From contig OX638135.1 in the NCBI GenBank assembly GCA_951804985.1, positions 37,340,024 to 37,404,023 of the forward strand: a stretch of 64,000 nucleotides of DNA, read 5' to 3'. Origin of the DNA: Dryomyza anilis (taxonomy: Eukaryota; Arthropoda; Insecta; Diptera; Dryomyzidae). Below, one piece after another: positions 22,668 through 34,864 of this stretch (the first letter of the stretch is position 1; each line of letters starts with the position of its first letter). A program made the position numbers and the translations under genes. Below the pieces are notes generated by a model. That model was not told where the DNA came from. It searched no databases and was given only the letters and a program-made list of their open reading frames with translations.

Positions 22668-24077
22668 ACCAGTTGGAAAGGTTAGATCACATGGGAAATT
22701 TTAAATTTGGTGTTATTATGATAGTTAGGATTATCAAAATTAAAGTCGGTCTAAGCCGACTATAAATACCCTACACATATGTGTGGTTACCATTCAAAGT
22801 GGTATATAGGTCACCAGGGTATTCAAATCCTGAAAATAATTAAAAACTTTCAATCGCCGAAGAATTTCCTTTCATTTGATACCCATATTTACAAATGGAT
22901 AGGTGTACCGAATTTCGATTTTTTTTGGAAACCACAATTCGTTTCGCGGGAAAACATTATTTCCATGTATTTGAGCATGAAGTCAATATATATTTGACCA
23001 AAAAAGTTTACCTAAGCACGCACTAAGAAAACAAAGATGATTACCAGAAATATCACAGCCCTAAATATCGAGATATTTACAAATTATGTAGATCGTATTT
23101 GAGACAACCATCTCTCAAACATCCAACAAATGCGATAAAAATGTCTGGCAAATATCTTTCAAATTTACGATTATTTATAGCAACCATCAATTAAACATCT
23201 CACAAATAGGAAGATAGTTGATGAATATTTGGAAAATGTACTCCATTAGAATTCGCGGAGTACCGCGAATAAATGTATATTTATTTATTCTAGAATTAAA
23301 ACAGTATCCTGGTTATACATCGCCATCATCTTTATCCTTCGAAGGTAAAATTTTACAATCATTTTCCATCTCGTGTTGATAATTTAAATCACAGGATATT
23401 TTATTTTCACTTTTACCATTAATATGTAATATTTCAGTTGGCACTTTTTTACACCATTTGATTTACTTAATTGTTGTGAATAAATCGAGCGTAAGAAAAA
23501 AGTACGCCTTTTTTATGGTAGTCAAATGTCAAAATACCTCTAAAGTTTTGCTGCAAATGTCCACGAACTCTGGATGTTTGCTGTAAATATCTCAATTTTC
23601 ATTGCTGTTGTGGCAAACATCTCGTAACTATCTGCACATATGTCATATTTAAAAAAAATTAATAGTTTTGCTGAAACTTTATTGAAACTTATGGGATGTT
23701 TGAATATTTGCTACAAGGCGTAAATTTAAAAGGACAGTTGCAGCAAGACTTTCATAAACATCTTGTTTTTTTAGTGCGTATACAGTAAAATTGAACTGTA
23801 GATGTAAATTTTATATGAGTTATTTGAATATAAATGGTCAGATCACAGGTCACAATGGACCGATATGCCTAATTTCGCACGTACAGCGTAAATTATGAGT
23901 CTCATATATCAAACTCTTCAATTGTTTAAGTAGTAGGAATTTCAACAGACAAACAGACGGGCTCAGGAGGTCATGCTGATCAAGAATATACTTTTCCATG
24001 CCGGAGATGCTTCCTTCTGGGTGTTACAAACGGCGTACCAAAGTGAATATACCCTTTCATTCTTAGTGTAGGGTATA
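22668..24077 (-). mobile_element. DINE-1-like element, copy 6, interrupted by a MITE
   Basis: Minus orientation, starting AACCAGTTGG and ending GTGTAGGGTATAAA. It is one of the more diverged copies, with a very short microsatellite core. The 756-bp MITE at 23021-23776 splits it. Confidence 0.75.
23021..23776. mobile_element. MITE, CACTAAGAAAA family, copy 3
   Basis: Ends CACTAAGAAAACAAAGATG and ...CATCTTGTTTTTTTAGTG. Other DINE copies read CTAAGCACGTATACA here. In this copy CG precedes and CG follows the MITE, so the apparent 2-bp duplication is CG and not the TA used by the other family members. Confidence 0.75.
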
Positions 24078-24571
24078 AAAAATATAAAAATTGTGTTACA
24101 AACAGTGCAAATAGTATCAAATAATATAATTGTATATATTTTAATAGTGCAGTATATAATTTAATTTTTCCTGAATGTTTTTCTAAAAGTATTGTGAAGA
24201 AACGACCGCGAATTCCTTGCCTACGCTATGTGCTGTACTGAGACTTGTACTTGCAGTTTTAAACCCATTATTTATGTATGAATTTAAAAATGTGTATATG
24301 AATTCAAATATTATAAATTACCACTGTGAATGTTTACATTTTTTTAATAAATATTAGTAAAAAAAAAACAATATTTTCTTTAATTTTCAGAATTTTCGTT
24401 CGTTGATTTTTTATCACATTGATTATGATTAGAAAAAAGTCAGTACGAACGAAGGATATCGCTTGCATTCCTTTGGAATAAATTTACAAAAAGAGGAACA
24501 AATGTATAAAAAATGGTAATTTTTGACATGTAAATTCTCCTGATCCGGGAACGATATCGGAATGATATATT
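24078..24571. other. No recognised feature
   Basis: AT-rich sequence between two DINE-1-like copies. No protein or repeat match within the window. Confidence 0.35.
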
Positions 24572-25270
24572 TATACCCTACACTAAGAGTGAAAGGGTAT
24601 ATTCAGTTTGGTACGCCGTTTGTAACACCCAGAAGGAAGCATCTCCGGTATGGAAAAGTATATATATTCTTGATCAGCATGACCTCCTGGGTCGATTTAG
24701 CGATGTCCGTCTGTCTGTCTGTCTGTCCGTCTGTCTGTTGAAATCCCTACTACTTTTAAAATTGAAGAGCTAGATAAATGAAACTTATAACTTAGATTAC
24801 TAATATACCTACGCTGTATGTGCGAAGATCGGTCCATGGTGACCTATGATCCGACCACTTATGTTCAAATACCACATATAAAATGTACATATAAAGATCA
24901 ATTTTTATGTATACGTGCTTAGGTAAACTTTGTTGGTCAAATATATATTGACATCATGCTCAAATACATGATAATAATGTTTTCCGGCGAAAAGACTTGT
25001 GGTTCACAAAAAAAAAATCGAAATTCGGTACACCTACCCATTTGTAAATATGGGTATCAAATGAATGGAAATTCTTCAGCGATTGAATGTTTGTAGTTAT
25101 TTTCAGGATTCGTATACCCTGGTGACCTATATATCACTTTGAATGGTAACCACACATATGTGTAGGGTATTTATAGTCGGCTTAGACCGACTATAATTTT
25201 GATAATCCTAACTATCATAATTACACCTACTTTAAAATTTCCCATGTGATCTAACCTTCCCAACTGGTTT
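24572..25270 (+). mobile_element. DINE-1-like element, copy 7
   Basis: Full-length type with a short GTCT core. It abuts the LTR-like region starting at 25271. Confidence 0.8.
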
Positions 25271-25344
25271 TGTTTTTTGAATTGTCGGGGTCGCGCAACG
25301 GTCGTACGATTATATACAAAAAAAATTAACGACGATTTTTATTT

Positions 25345-25552
25345 TTGAACTGCGGAGCGCCCGGCCTTTTTGCAGCAGACTGTTTGTGCCAGCGGAGCAC
25401 CCGCAAATTGGTTGGTTGTGTCCACCGGAGCACCACCCATTGTTTGTGCCAGCGGAGCACCCGCCAATTATTGTCTCGGAGCGGAGCACCCGCGAATTTT
25501 GTGTGTGCCTGCGAAACGCCCGACGATTGTTTGTGCCAGCGGAGCACCATAT
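25345..25552 (+). repeat. GC-rich degenerate tandem units (GCGGAGCACCCGC)
   Basis: Six to seven units of 30-40 bp built around GTTTGTGCCAGCGGAGCACC, standing out in AT-rich DNA. The same array, with different unit number, is in the 3' copy at 33285-33450. It is followed by CAACAACAACAGCAACG-type trinucleotide runs (25605-25760). Frames are open on several strands because of the repeat. I do not call a gene. Confidence 0.7.
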
Positions 25553-26465
25553 TTTTTTGTGCGACGATGCCGCATAGCTTTTGGCATCGATACTACAGCA
25601 ACGACGTCTACAACAACAACAGCAACGAAGTTTGCAATAACACAAGAGCGACGACTAAGTCTACAACAACAAACAGCGACGCCTGCAACAACAACGGCAG
25701 AGACGACCACAAAAAAACAACAGCAAGAAGAACATCTGCAGCAGAAAATTTTGCACCTGCAAACAGCAGCGGCAGGGTTAAGTACACTTGAAAAAACCCT
25801 AAATTAAATTCGTTTAAACATTGTTTTGTAAAAAAAAGAGGTTAAATTTTTGTTTAAATAAAAAAGAAAATTTTACAAAAAAATCCAAATTATCTGGGAA
25901 TTAGAATAAATATAAAAAAAAACCAATAGAAAAAAAAGAGTTAACATTTTGAAACAAAAAGAAAATATTTTTGAATTAAATTTAACAAAACAAATTGTAA
26001 ATTAAATTAAAAATTAAAATTAAAACAATTAACAAATAAAAAAAAGGAGGATAAAAATAAAATTTTGCGAACTATATATAAATAAAATTATAAGAATTTT
26101 GAAAAAAAAATCTAAATTTTGAAAAAATTAAAATAAAAAAGTAAAAAGAACTAAATTAAATTAAAACTAAAATTTTGGCCAAGAAAAAAAAATTGGCTAA
26201 AAATAAAATTAAGCTAAAACTAAAATTTTTGCAAAATAAACTTAAAAAAATAAAAATTTAGACTTACGTATGGATTTGTTGTGTATGTTTATATTGTATA
26301 GTGTGCGTTTAATTCTATGTTTGTAAAAATAAAAAAATAAAATTAATAAATGAAAATAAAATAAAAAAATAAATATAAAAAGGCATACAAAAATTGGAGA
26401 ATAATAAAAAGGAAAAAGAATAAAGAATGTTTGAATAAAATAAATAAAGATTGATAATAAAATAT

Positions 26466-27195
26466 AAAACCAGTTGGGAAGGTTAGATCACATGAGAAAT
26501 TTTAAAGTAGGTATAATTATGCTAGTTAGGATTATCAAAATTATAGTCGGCCTAAGCCGACTATAAATACCCTACACATATGTGTGGTTACCATTCAAAG
26601 TGATATATAGGTCACCAGGGTATACGAATCCTCAAAATAACTACAAACACTCAATCGCTGAAGAATTTTCATTCATTTGATACCCATATTTACAAATGGG
26701 TAGGTGTACCGAATTCCGATTTTTTTTGTGAACCACAAGTCTTTTCGCCGGAAAACATTATTATCATGTATTTGAGCATGATGTCAATATATATTTGACC
26801 AAAAAAGTTTACCTAAGCACGTATACATACGTATACTTAATTGATCTTTATATGTACATTTTACATGAGGTATTTGAACATAAGTGGTCGGATCATAGGT
26901 CACAATGGACCGATCTCGTCCATTGTGACCTATTTTTAAGTTATATTTCTAAATTATAATTTTCATTTATCTAGCTCTTCAATTTTAAAAGTAGTAGGGA
27001 TTTCAACAGACAGACGGACAGACATCCAGACAGACAGACGGACAGACAGACGGACAGACGGACGGCTAAATCGACTCAGGAGGTCATGCTGATCAAGAAT
27101 ATATATACTTTTCCATACCGGAGATGCTTCCTTCTGGGTGTTACAAACGGCGTACCAAACTGAATATACCCTTTCACTCTTAGTGTAGGGTATAA
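26466..27195 (-). mobile_element. DINE-1-like element, copy 8, inside the LTR-like region
   Basis: Minus orientation, full-length type. It sits after ATAAAATATAAAAC, the same position that holds a different DINE-like subfamily in the 3' copy (60627-61271). Confidence 0.8.
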
Positions 27196-27296
27196 AAAGA
27201 AAAACAAAAGGAAGTTAAAATAATATTTTTTAGATAGGCGATATTGAGCCCAAAAAAAGGTACGAGAAAGGTGGGCCCATAGTTTTTGTATTATAA

Positions 27297-27300
<4 letters not shown>

Positions 27301-27345
<45 letters not shown>

Positions 27346-27365
27346 AGACAAAAAAAATATAACAA

Positions 27366-27424
<59 letters not shown>
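27301..27424. repeat. AT dinucleotide microsatellites
   Basis: Two long (AT)n runs at about 27301-27339 and 27372-27424. Similar runs lie at 27595-27670 and 28674-28755 within the same LTR-like region. Confidence 0.9.
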
Positions 27425-27432
<8 letters not shown>

Positions 27433-27576
27433 TAAATTATACACTTAAATAAATATAACAATACTTAAATAAAATCCATATTAAATAATATAGCATTGAA
27501 GTAAAATAAAACATAAATACTATAAAAAAATAAATATAAATACGCACTACACTAATAGAAAATCTTAATTGTTTAG

Positions 27577-27674
<98 letters not shown>

Positions 27675-27732
27675 TTTTTTAGATCGGCGATATTGAACCC
27701 AAAAAAGGGTACAAGAAAGGTGGGCCCATATT

Positions 27733-27880
27733 TTATACACTAAGAGTGAAAGGGTATATTCAGTTTGGTACGCCGTTTGTAACACCCAGAAGGAAGCATC
27801 TCCGGTAAGGAAAAGTATATATATTCTTGATCAGCATGACCACCTGAGTCGATTTAGCGATGTCCGTCTGTCTGTCTGTA

Positions 27881-27919
<39 letters not shown>

Positions 27920-27929
27920 ATGTATGTCC

Positions 27930-27983
<54 letters not shown>

Positions 27984-28534
27984 CCGTCTGCCTGTTGAAA
28001 TCCCTACTACTTTTAAAATTGAAGAGTTAGATAAATTAAACTTATAACTTAGATTACTAATATACCTACGCTGTATGTGCGAGATTGGCGAGATCGGTCC
28101 ATTTAGACATATGATCCGACCACTTATGTTCAAATACCTCATATAAAATGTACATAGAAAGATCAATTTTTATGTATACGTGCTTAGGTAAACTTTTTTG
28201 GTCTAATATATATTGACATCATGCTCAAATACATAATAATAAAGTTTTCCGGCGAAAGGACTTGTGGTTCACAAAAAAAAAATAGAAATTCGGTACACCT
28301 ACCCATTTGTAAATATGGGTATCAAATGAATGGAAATTCTTCAGCGATTGAATGTTTGTAGTTATTTTCAGGATTCGTATACCCTGGTGACCTATATATC
28401 ACTTTGAATGGTAACCACACATATGTGTAGGGTATTTATAGTCGACTTAGACAGACTATAATTTTGATAATCCTAACTATCATAATTACACCTACTTTAA
28501 AATTTCCCAAGTGATCTAACCTTCCCAACTGGTT
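27733..28534 (+). mobile_element. DINE-1-like element, copy 9
   Basis: Plus orientation, with the longest GTCT/GTCC core in the window (about 27863-27992). The first bases are TTATACACTAAG, lacking CCCT. It interrupts AGAAAGGTGGGCCCATA...TTGTATTATAGATT, which is continuous at 27273-27300 and 61350-61375. Confidence 0.8.
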
Positions 28535-28667
28535 GTATTATAGATTTATATATATATATAAAGAAGAGACAAAAAAAATATAAATAAAGAGAATATTATG
28601 GTTTTCACTTTTTTATGATATAAATATAAATAAAATTATACACTTAAAAAAAATAATATAACAAATG

Positions 28668-28761
<94 letters not shown>

Positions 28762-29504
28762 ATTATACACTTAAATAAATATAACAATGCTTAAATAAAA
28801 TCGAAATTAAATAAAATAGCATTGAAGTAAAATAAAACAAAAATACTATAAAAAAAATAAATGTAAATACGCACTACATTAATAGAATTTGTATTTGTTT
28901 GGGGACATTTCTTATTTTTTTTTTAGTGTTGCCAAAGGAACGTAATGTGGAGGGAAGGCAACGGGCATCCATCAAGCCCAGAATAGTTGTTTGTTTTTTT
29001 GTTTGGTTTTGTTGATTTTTTCCGTAGTCATTTTGGACTTAGTGTAGGATATCGTTTATTGTTTAGTTAGGGGCATTAGTTTATTAAGGGTATTCGGTTT
29101 TTGTTTTTGGCTGTTTAGATTTTTTTTTTGTTGTTAATATTTTTGATAATTTTTTTTGTGCAATATTTATTTAAATTAATTTATTTTTTTTTCGTGCAAT
29201 TTTTTTTTTATACATAATTTACATAATTTTTTTTTGTTAATTTATTTAATTTTTTCTTGTGCATTTAATGATTTTGTTTCATATTTTCATTTTAATATTT
29301 TTTTTTGTCAGTGTTAGATTTTTTTTGCTTAAGTCAAAATTGGTTCGTTAATTTTTCTATTTAAATTCAAAAAGTTTTTTTTTATGAAACGACGAATGGG
29401 GCCGCAAGTCCCACGACATTTTCGGCGAGTTTAGCCGAGCGACCGCCAGTGCCTACGCCAGCTCCAAGCGAAATCGTTTATCGATTAAATCGCTTCTCGT
29501 TACA

Positions 29505-30937
29505 TTTGGCGCCCAACGTACAAGCATTTTGTTTAAATGTCTCGTTTTTTTACTTGTTTGTCTGTTTAGTTTTGTAATCGTACGTCCCAGGCAAATACTT
29601 TATGTTTGTCCTGAGTTGCTACGTTACAGAAGTGAACGTAAAACAATTAAAATAAATGTTGTTTTATGTTAGGTGTGAACCGGTTTTTGATTCGTGAATA
29701 TGGTAGTCGATAGTCATGTACTCGGTTTTTGAAACCGGTACATTTGCGTCGACACCACCATTCACGAGTTAAATCCTGTGTTCAGTATTCGTTTTTTTTT
29801 TTTTTTTTGTTTTTTCTCAATAAACATTTGCCCTATATTTTGTGGTTAGGTATTGGTTAGAGTGACGTTAGAGTGTCTGTATGTCAAATTGATGTCGTAT
29901 ACGTCGTCAATTTTTGCTACACGCATTCTACGTTTCTATTTTTGTTGTTTCAGCGTATATCCTGTCAGTTTAACTATGATAGTTGCTACGCTGAGACGAT
30001 ACTTATCCATTTAATGTTACGAAGTACCTGATTAGCATTTAAGTTCAATAATATAATAGTCTGTTTTTTTGTGTTTTATTTATTAAAACATATTTAAGCC
30101 GAACGGTACAAATTGAATTGAAGTTATTTACATTTTCATTTCTAATTAAATTTAGGAAACAATTAAATAACAAATAACTTAATAATAAAAAAAGAGCTAC
30201 TTAATTCTACACAAAACTTAAAACTAGCTACAAACAAAAGAAAATAAAATAAAAAGAATTACACTCGAAAAGCCACAGAAGGACCACATTTACAGATATC
30301 GAGTTGCCACTTAATTACTAACTATCTTATCTAATTTATTTATTATTTATTTCGGTTTTTTTATATTAATGATATTTTGGTTTGTAATTATTTATTTAAT
30401 TTTATAAGTTTTCTTTATTTATTTTGAATATTTTTTTTTTGTATGTTATTGTAGTAATTTTTTTCTAGTTATTTACAAAATTATTTACCTAATAATTTAT
30501 AAATTTTTTTATTATTTATTTTCGTACCTTATTAATTATACACATTTATTTTTCGTTATTTATACACTTTTTTTATTATACATTTCTTTTTTTTTTCTAC
30601 TTTAGTAATTATACATTTTTTGTTATTTATATATTTTTTTCGTTTATTTATAAATTTATTTATTAAGATACATTTTTTTTTGTTATTTTTTTTATTATAT
30701 ATTTTTTGTTCGTTATATATACTTTTTTTCATATATTAAGTTTTTTTTGTTTTAATTTTTACACGCTAATAAATTATTTAACCTATTCCTTTTCTGTTTT
30801 TATTTATTTTGTTCTTATTTATAATTTACTTGTTTTTTTTTTTTAATTTATTATCCTATAATTCCATATTTACTCCATATTAATATAAGAACATAATACT
30901 CATAATATACAAATACATATTTCGGTGATTGGCGAAC
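29505..30937 (+). other. Primer binding site and leader of the gypsy element
   Basis: TGGCGCCCAACGT follows the LTR end after two bases, as a tRNA-primer site does. The rest is a T-rich leader with a segment at 29670-29770 that contains GTGAACCGGTTTTTGATTCG and its near inverse. No frames of interest. Confidence 0.5.
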
Positions 30938-31207
30938 ATGGCAAACCAAGGTAGCCATAATGACCTACGATCAGGTAATGATAGAGGTAGACCTCTTCCA
31001 AATGCCCCTACTACCAGTGCTAACGCTTTACATGATGCGGCAGCGACATTAAACGCTGGCACCTCAGCAACTGAAGGAGCTAACGGTTTATCCTCACCAA
31101 TTTATAATAGCGCAACCGCACAAGGTATCCGTCAAGAGTACGCGACTCACCAACGAGAGTTAAGTATCAATCAGCAAGTAAATTCTGACTCAGTAGTAAT
31201 GGACTGA
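30938..31207 (+). pseudogene. gag N-terminal fragment of the gypsy element
   Basis: The ATG at 30938 opens a frame reading MANQGSHNDLRSGNDRGRPL and ends at TGA 31205-31207. In-frame sequence with gag-like composition continues after the stop (YVSASVGAGQASLMRSVES, about 31217) with further stops at about 31396 and 31480. There is no nucleocapsid zinc knuckle. Position after the leader and before pol supports gag. It is broken. Confidence 0.5.
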
Positions 31208-31499
31208 CACTGAAAGAGTATGTTAGTGCATCTGTAGGAGCTGGACAAGCAAGCTTGATGAGGAGTGTGGAGTCGGCTATCATTAGATTAGTTCCTCAAA
31301 TAGTGCGACAATCTCTTAGTGAGGAAAGAGCCATTAGCAACTTAACTAGTCACGAAAGAACCGCGCCTGAAGATCACCAAAGATCCTTTGATCCGTAAAG
31401 ACAAGGGCCAGATCAACACCAATCTCTTCCACAATCACAACCTACGTATAGACTTCCTTGGGACAATATTAATCACCCTTAGGGACAGGTGACCACCAA

Positions 31500-32689
31500 A
31501 GAAATGCGATATTACCCGATCTCAACTGCGATTCAATGTAGGGATAGGTGCAGTTCTTTTTCAAAAAGATGACGATGGAGAAGAACGTCCTATCGAATAT
31601 ATGTCGCTGAAATTAAATTCTGCTTACAAAAATTATACCACGACTGAAAAAGAGTGCTTGGCAGTAGTCGTAGCTATCGCAAAATCTAGGTAATATATTG
31701 AAATGATGCCATTTACTGTGATAACCGACCACTCTAGTCTGAAGTGGCTAATGAAGCAACGAGACCTGTGTGGTCGTCTTGCTCATTGGAGCCTTAAATT
31801 GCAAGAATACGCATTCCAAATTGAGCATAGAAGTGGGTCGAAAAGCATAGTACCTGATATGTTATCGAGAATAGAGATAGAGGAATTAGACTTAGGGCAT
31901 TGTGCAATATATGATTTAAGTTCGGACGTATTCAAAAATCAGACCTATACTGACTTACAGAAGACAATAGAAGATAATAGTGAGCAGTTACCAGACTTAA
32001 TGATTATGGATGGGTTCGTTTACAAACGAACAGAGTTTTATAGTGGGAACGAAGATCAGGAAGACACTTGTTGGAAACTGTGGGTTCCCGACGAGCTAAC
32101 AAACGATGTCATCAAAAGAGCTCATGACTGCTCATTGTGGCTTCGCCAAAACTTTGTTCAATGTAGGGGAATATTTCTATTGGCCTGGAATGTGCAATCA
32201 AGTAAAACTAGCCATCAAAAATTGTGAAACATGTAAAGAGTGTAAACACACTAATCAAATATTACGACGCTCGAAGTTAGGGAATTGTTTCATATTTATC
32301 GTGTTAGATCACCAAACAAAATTTGTTCTTCTAAAAGCCCTTAAGAAAGCTACCTCGGCGGCTATTATAACTTTTCTAACGTCTGAAGTTCCACAAATTT
32401 GGAATTCCAGAAATTCTGCATTCAGATAATGGAAAGCAGTTTGTTTGCAACGAATTTCAGGATTTGATGGAACTATTTGGAATTCATCATATGAAAACCG
32501 CCATTTACTCTCCGCAATCGAATGCAAGCGAGCGAGTAAATCAATCTATCCTTAGTAGCATACGAACATATCTACAGAATGACGAAACAGAATGGGACAA
32601 AAATTTATCAGACATTGAATGTGCCAAACGCGCCTCAGTACATGCCTCGATAGGAATGTCGCCATATTTTGCTCTGTTAGGCAACAATA

Positions 32690-32694
<5 letters not shown>
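31500..32694 (+). pseudogene. pol remnant of the gypsy element (RNase H and integrase)
   Basis: It opens inside an RNase H domain (VGIGAVLFQKDDDG, TTTEKECLAVVVAI, FTVITDHSSLKWL), so protease and most of reverse transcriptase are deleted. A stop follows AIAKSR. The frame at 31703-32227 continues to the tether before integrase. A frameshift near 32145 leads to the zinc-binding module (FYWPGMCNQVK, NCETCKECK) and then the core, where the first catalytic Asp block is reduced (FIFIVLDHQTKFVLL). A second frameshift precedes SDNGKQFV and YSPQSNASERVNQS, which carry the second Asp and the Glu. It ends in an AT microsatellite. Confidence 0.75.

Positions 32695-32757
<63 letters not shown>
32693..32757. 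repeat. AT microsatellite replacing the end of pol
   Basis: (AT)n of about 60 bp, directly after LLGNNM of the integrase frame. Confidence 0.9.
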
Positions 32758-32760
<3 letters not shown>

Positions 32761-32829
32761 AGTTTATAAATATTCAAAGGTTATATATATATATCTAAGT
32801 TTATAAATATTCACAGGTTATTTGTATGT

Positions 32830-33593
32830 TTAGTCGTATATTTAATTGTATTTCTTTTTACTGACCTCAAAAAAATGGCAATTCGATGGCGAAGGTGTCC
32901 GTACTGGTGTTGTTCCCAGCTTCCGACGTTTGACAGGCAGGCTACTTATACGGGAATTGGCTTTGTGACGGACACCTGTGTACAACACTGATGAGAGCTG
33001 TCAGAACTTACCAATCCAATCTTCGGAACACCTCCAAAAACCAAAGGAGGACTGACAGGAATAGCATCGCCAGATAAAAAAAAGAAAAAAAACGAAGGAT
33101 GGCGAATTTCCTGTGTTGAGAAAAGGAGACTCGAAATCGACGGTCGGACATCAAATAATCATCTGCCAAAATCCGGAAGGAATTCATACATTTTTTTTTT
33201 GTTTTTTGAATTGTCGGGGTCGCGCGACTGTTGTACGATTATATACAAAAAAAATTAACAACGATTTTTATTTTTGAACTGCGGAGCGCCCGGCCTTTTT
33301 GCAGCAGACTGTTTGTGCCAGCGGAGAACCCGCGAATCATTTTAGCGCTGCGGAGCGCCCACAAATTGTTTTTGTGCCAGCGGAGCACCCGCAAATTGGT
33401 TGGTTGTGTCCACCAGAGCACCACCCATTGTTTGTGCCAGCGTAACACCATATTTTTTTTTGTGCGACGAAGTGGCCGCATAGCTTTGGCATCGATACTA
33501 CAGCAACGACGTCTACAACAACAACAGCAAAGACGTTTGCAACAACACAAGAGCGTCGACTAAAACTACAACGACAACAAACAGCGACGCCTG
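32830..33593 (+). mobile_element. 3' end of the gypsy element and start of its 3' LTR-like copy
   Basis: Sequence from about 33202 (TTTGAATTGTCGGGGTCGCG) repeats 25275-25690 with moderate divergence and fewer GCGGAGCACC units. It stops at CGACGCCTG, where the CsRn1-like element is inserted, and continues at 59311. Upstream (32830-33190) is unassigned sequence, possibly the pol 3' end or the true start of the LTR. Confidence 0.55.
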
Positions 33594-33768
33594 TGTGGTG
33601 TTCATTATATTCATTATTTATGTTATTCAAATACTTTAACTTTAATTGTTCTACTGTACGATTTGTAAATCATTATTTTTGAAATAATCAATTTTCTATT
33701 GTTTTTAATTTCAAAAAATATTTTTAATTTTTCACTGCGATTTCAAATTTTAATAACGATAGTTTTGA
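33594..33768 (+). mobile_element. 5' LTR of the CsRn1-like element, first part
   Basis: 175 bp that align to the start of the 3' LTR at 59096 with roughly ten differences by eye. The LTR breaks at TTTTGA where the Polinton entered, and its last 38 bp are at 52514-52551. Confidence 0.85.
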
Positions 33769-34304
33769 AGTAGAAAGGATATGGGCAGAGTAAGCATAAT
33801 TTATAATGGTGGGTGGAGTTGATAAAAGTGAGAAGGGGTTATGTTACTCACTATAAATATTCATTGTGAATGATAATAGTGGGAAGAGTTTATTGATCTT
33901 ACTAATATTCCAACACATGTAGAGTGCTAACGCAACGCACCAAAACATTGTATGCAATAGAGTAGAAAGGATATGGGCAGAGTAAGCATAATTTATAATG
34001 GTGGGTGGAGTTGATAAAAGTGAGAAGGGGTTGTGTTACTCACTATTAATATTCATTGTGAATGATAATAGTGGAAAGAGTTTATTGATCTTACTAATAT
34101 TCCAACACATGTAGCGTGCTAACGCAACGCACCAAAACATTGTATGCAATAGAGTAGAAAGGATATGGGCAGAGTAAGCATAATTTATAATGGTGGGTGG
34201 AGTTGATAAAAGTGAGAAGGGGTTGTGTTACTCACTATAAATATCCATTGTGAATGATAATAATGTGAAGAGTTATTTGATCTTACTAATATTCCAACAC
34301 ATGT

Positions 34305-34864
34305 TGTGACGGTACCATTTGGGGGGCAAATGGTAACCACACATTTACGCTGCTTTACGGCGTTGAATAAGAATCAGCGTGGGAATCAAAGCCGTCGACA
34401 TAAGCGAGGCACAGGCACGTGGCACGAAAGCCACAAATACCCATCAGTGAGCAAAGCTTTCGCTGGTGAAGCGAAGAAGGCAACGAGTGTTTGACTAACA
34501 CATACTAACCAGTGAGCGAAGCGACAAAAGCGTCACTATCACGCTCTCACTGGTGAGCGAGAAAGCTCACACGGATGGACGAAACTACAAGAGCGGCGGG
34601 CAACAAGTCACCAACGATCGGTCAACAAATCAACAATCGAGGCAACAAGTCACCAATCGCAGGCCTTTAAAAGGCGCTGCACAGCGTTAATTCGCTCTCT
34701 CTGTTCCCGGTAAATTAAAGACAAGTCGGTAAATTAAAGACTTGTGTCGGTGTGTTCATTTCTATGAGGGTTTCCCTGCACAATAATAAATTTTGTGACG
34801 CGCGGACTACTGGAGCCCGCTGAGGATATCCCAGCTCTGAACCCGGAGAACGGGTCACGTTACA
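34305..34864 (+). mobile_element. Solo LTR inserted in the left TIR
   Basis: 560 bp beginning TGTGACGGTACC and ending GGTCACGTTACA, flanked by the 4-bp duplication ATGT (34301-34304 and 34865-34868). The neighbouring 192-bp units read ACATGTAGCGTG at this place, which is the empty site. It contains AATAAA near 34784 and TTTAAAAGG near 34666. TG..CA ends and a 4-bp duplication fit a gypsy-type LTR. Strand is set by the polyadenylation signal. Confidence 0.85.

Larger units (their letters stand above)
25271..29504 (+). mobile_element. Long LTR-like region of a decayed Ty3/gypsy element (5' copy)
   Basis: It begins TGTTTTTTGAATTGTCGGGG and ends CTTCTCGTTACA, directly before a primer-binding-site-like TGGCGCCCAACGT (29507-29519). 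Its first part recurs at about 33202-33593 and, after the nested insertion, at 59311 onward, so the two flank the internal region as LTRs would. It is inflated by two DINE-like copies and several AT microsatellites. A purine tract directly before the 3' copy is not evident, so the true 5' boundary may lie further out. Confidence 0.5.

Noticed and set aside
25310..25807. Overlapping open frames of 75-150 codons on both strands
   Set aside because: Produced by GCGGAGCACC and CAA-type repeats in an LTR-like region, with no recognisable domain.
27076..27444. Frame rich in Ile-Tyr repeats
   Set aside because: Translation of AT microsatellites joined to a DINE-like element.
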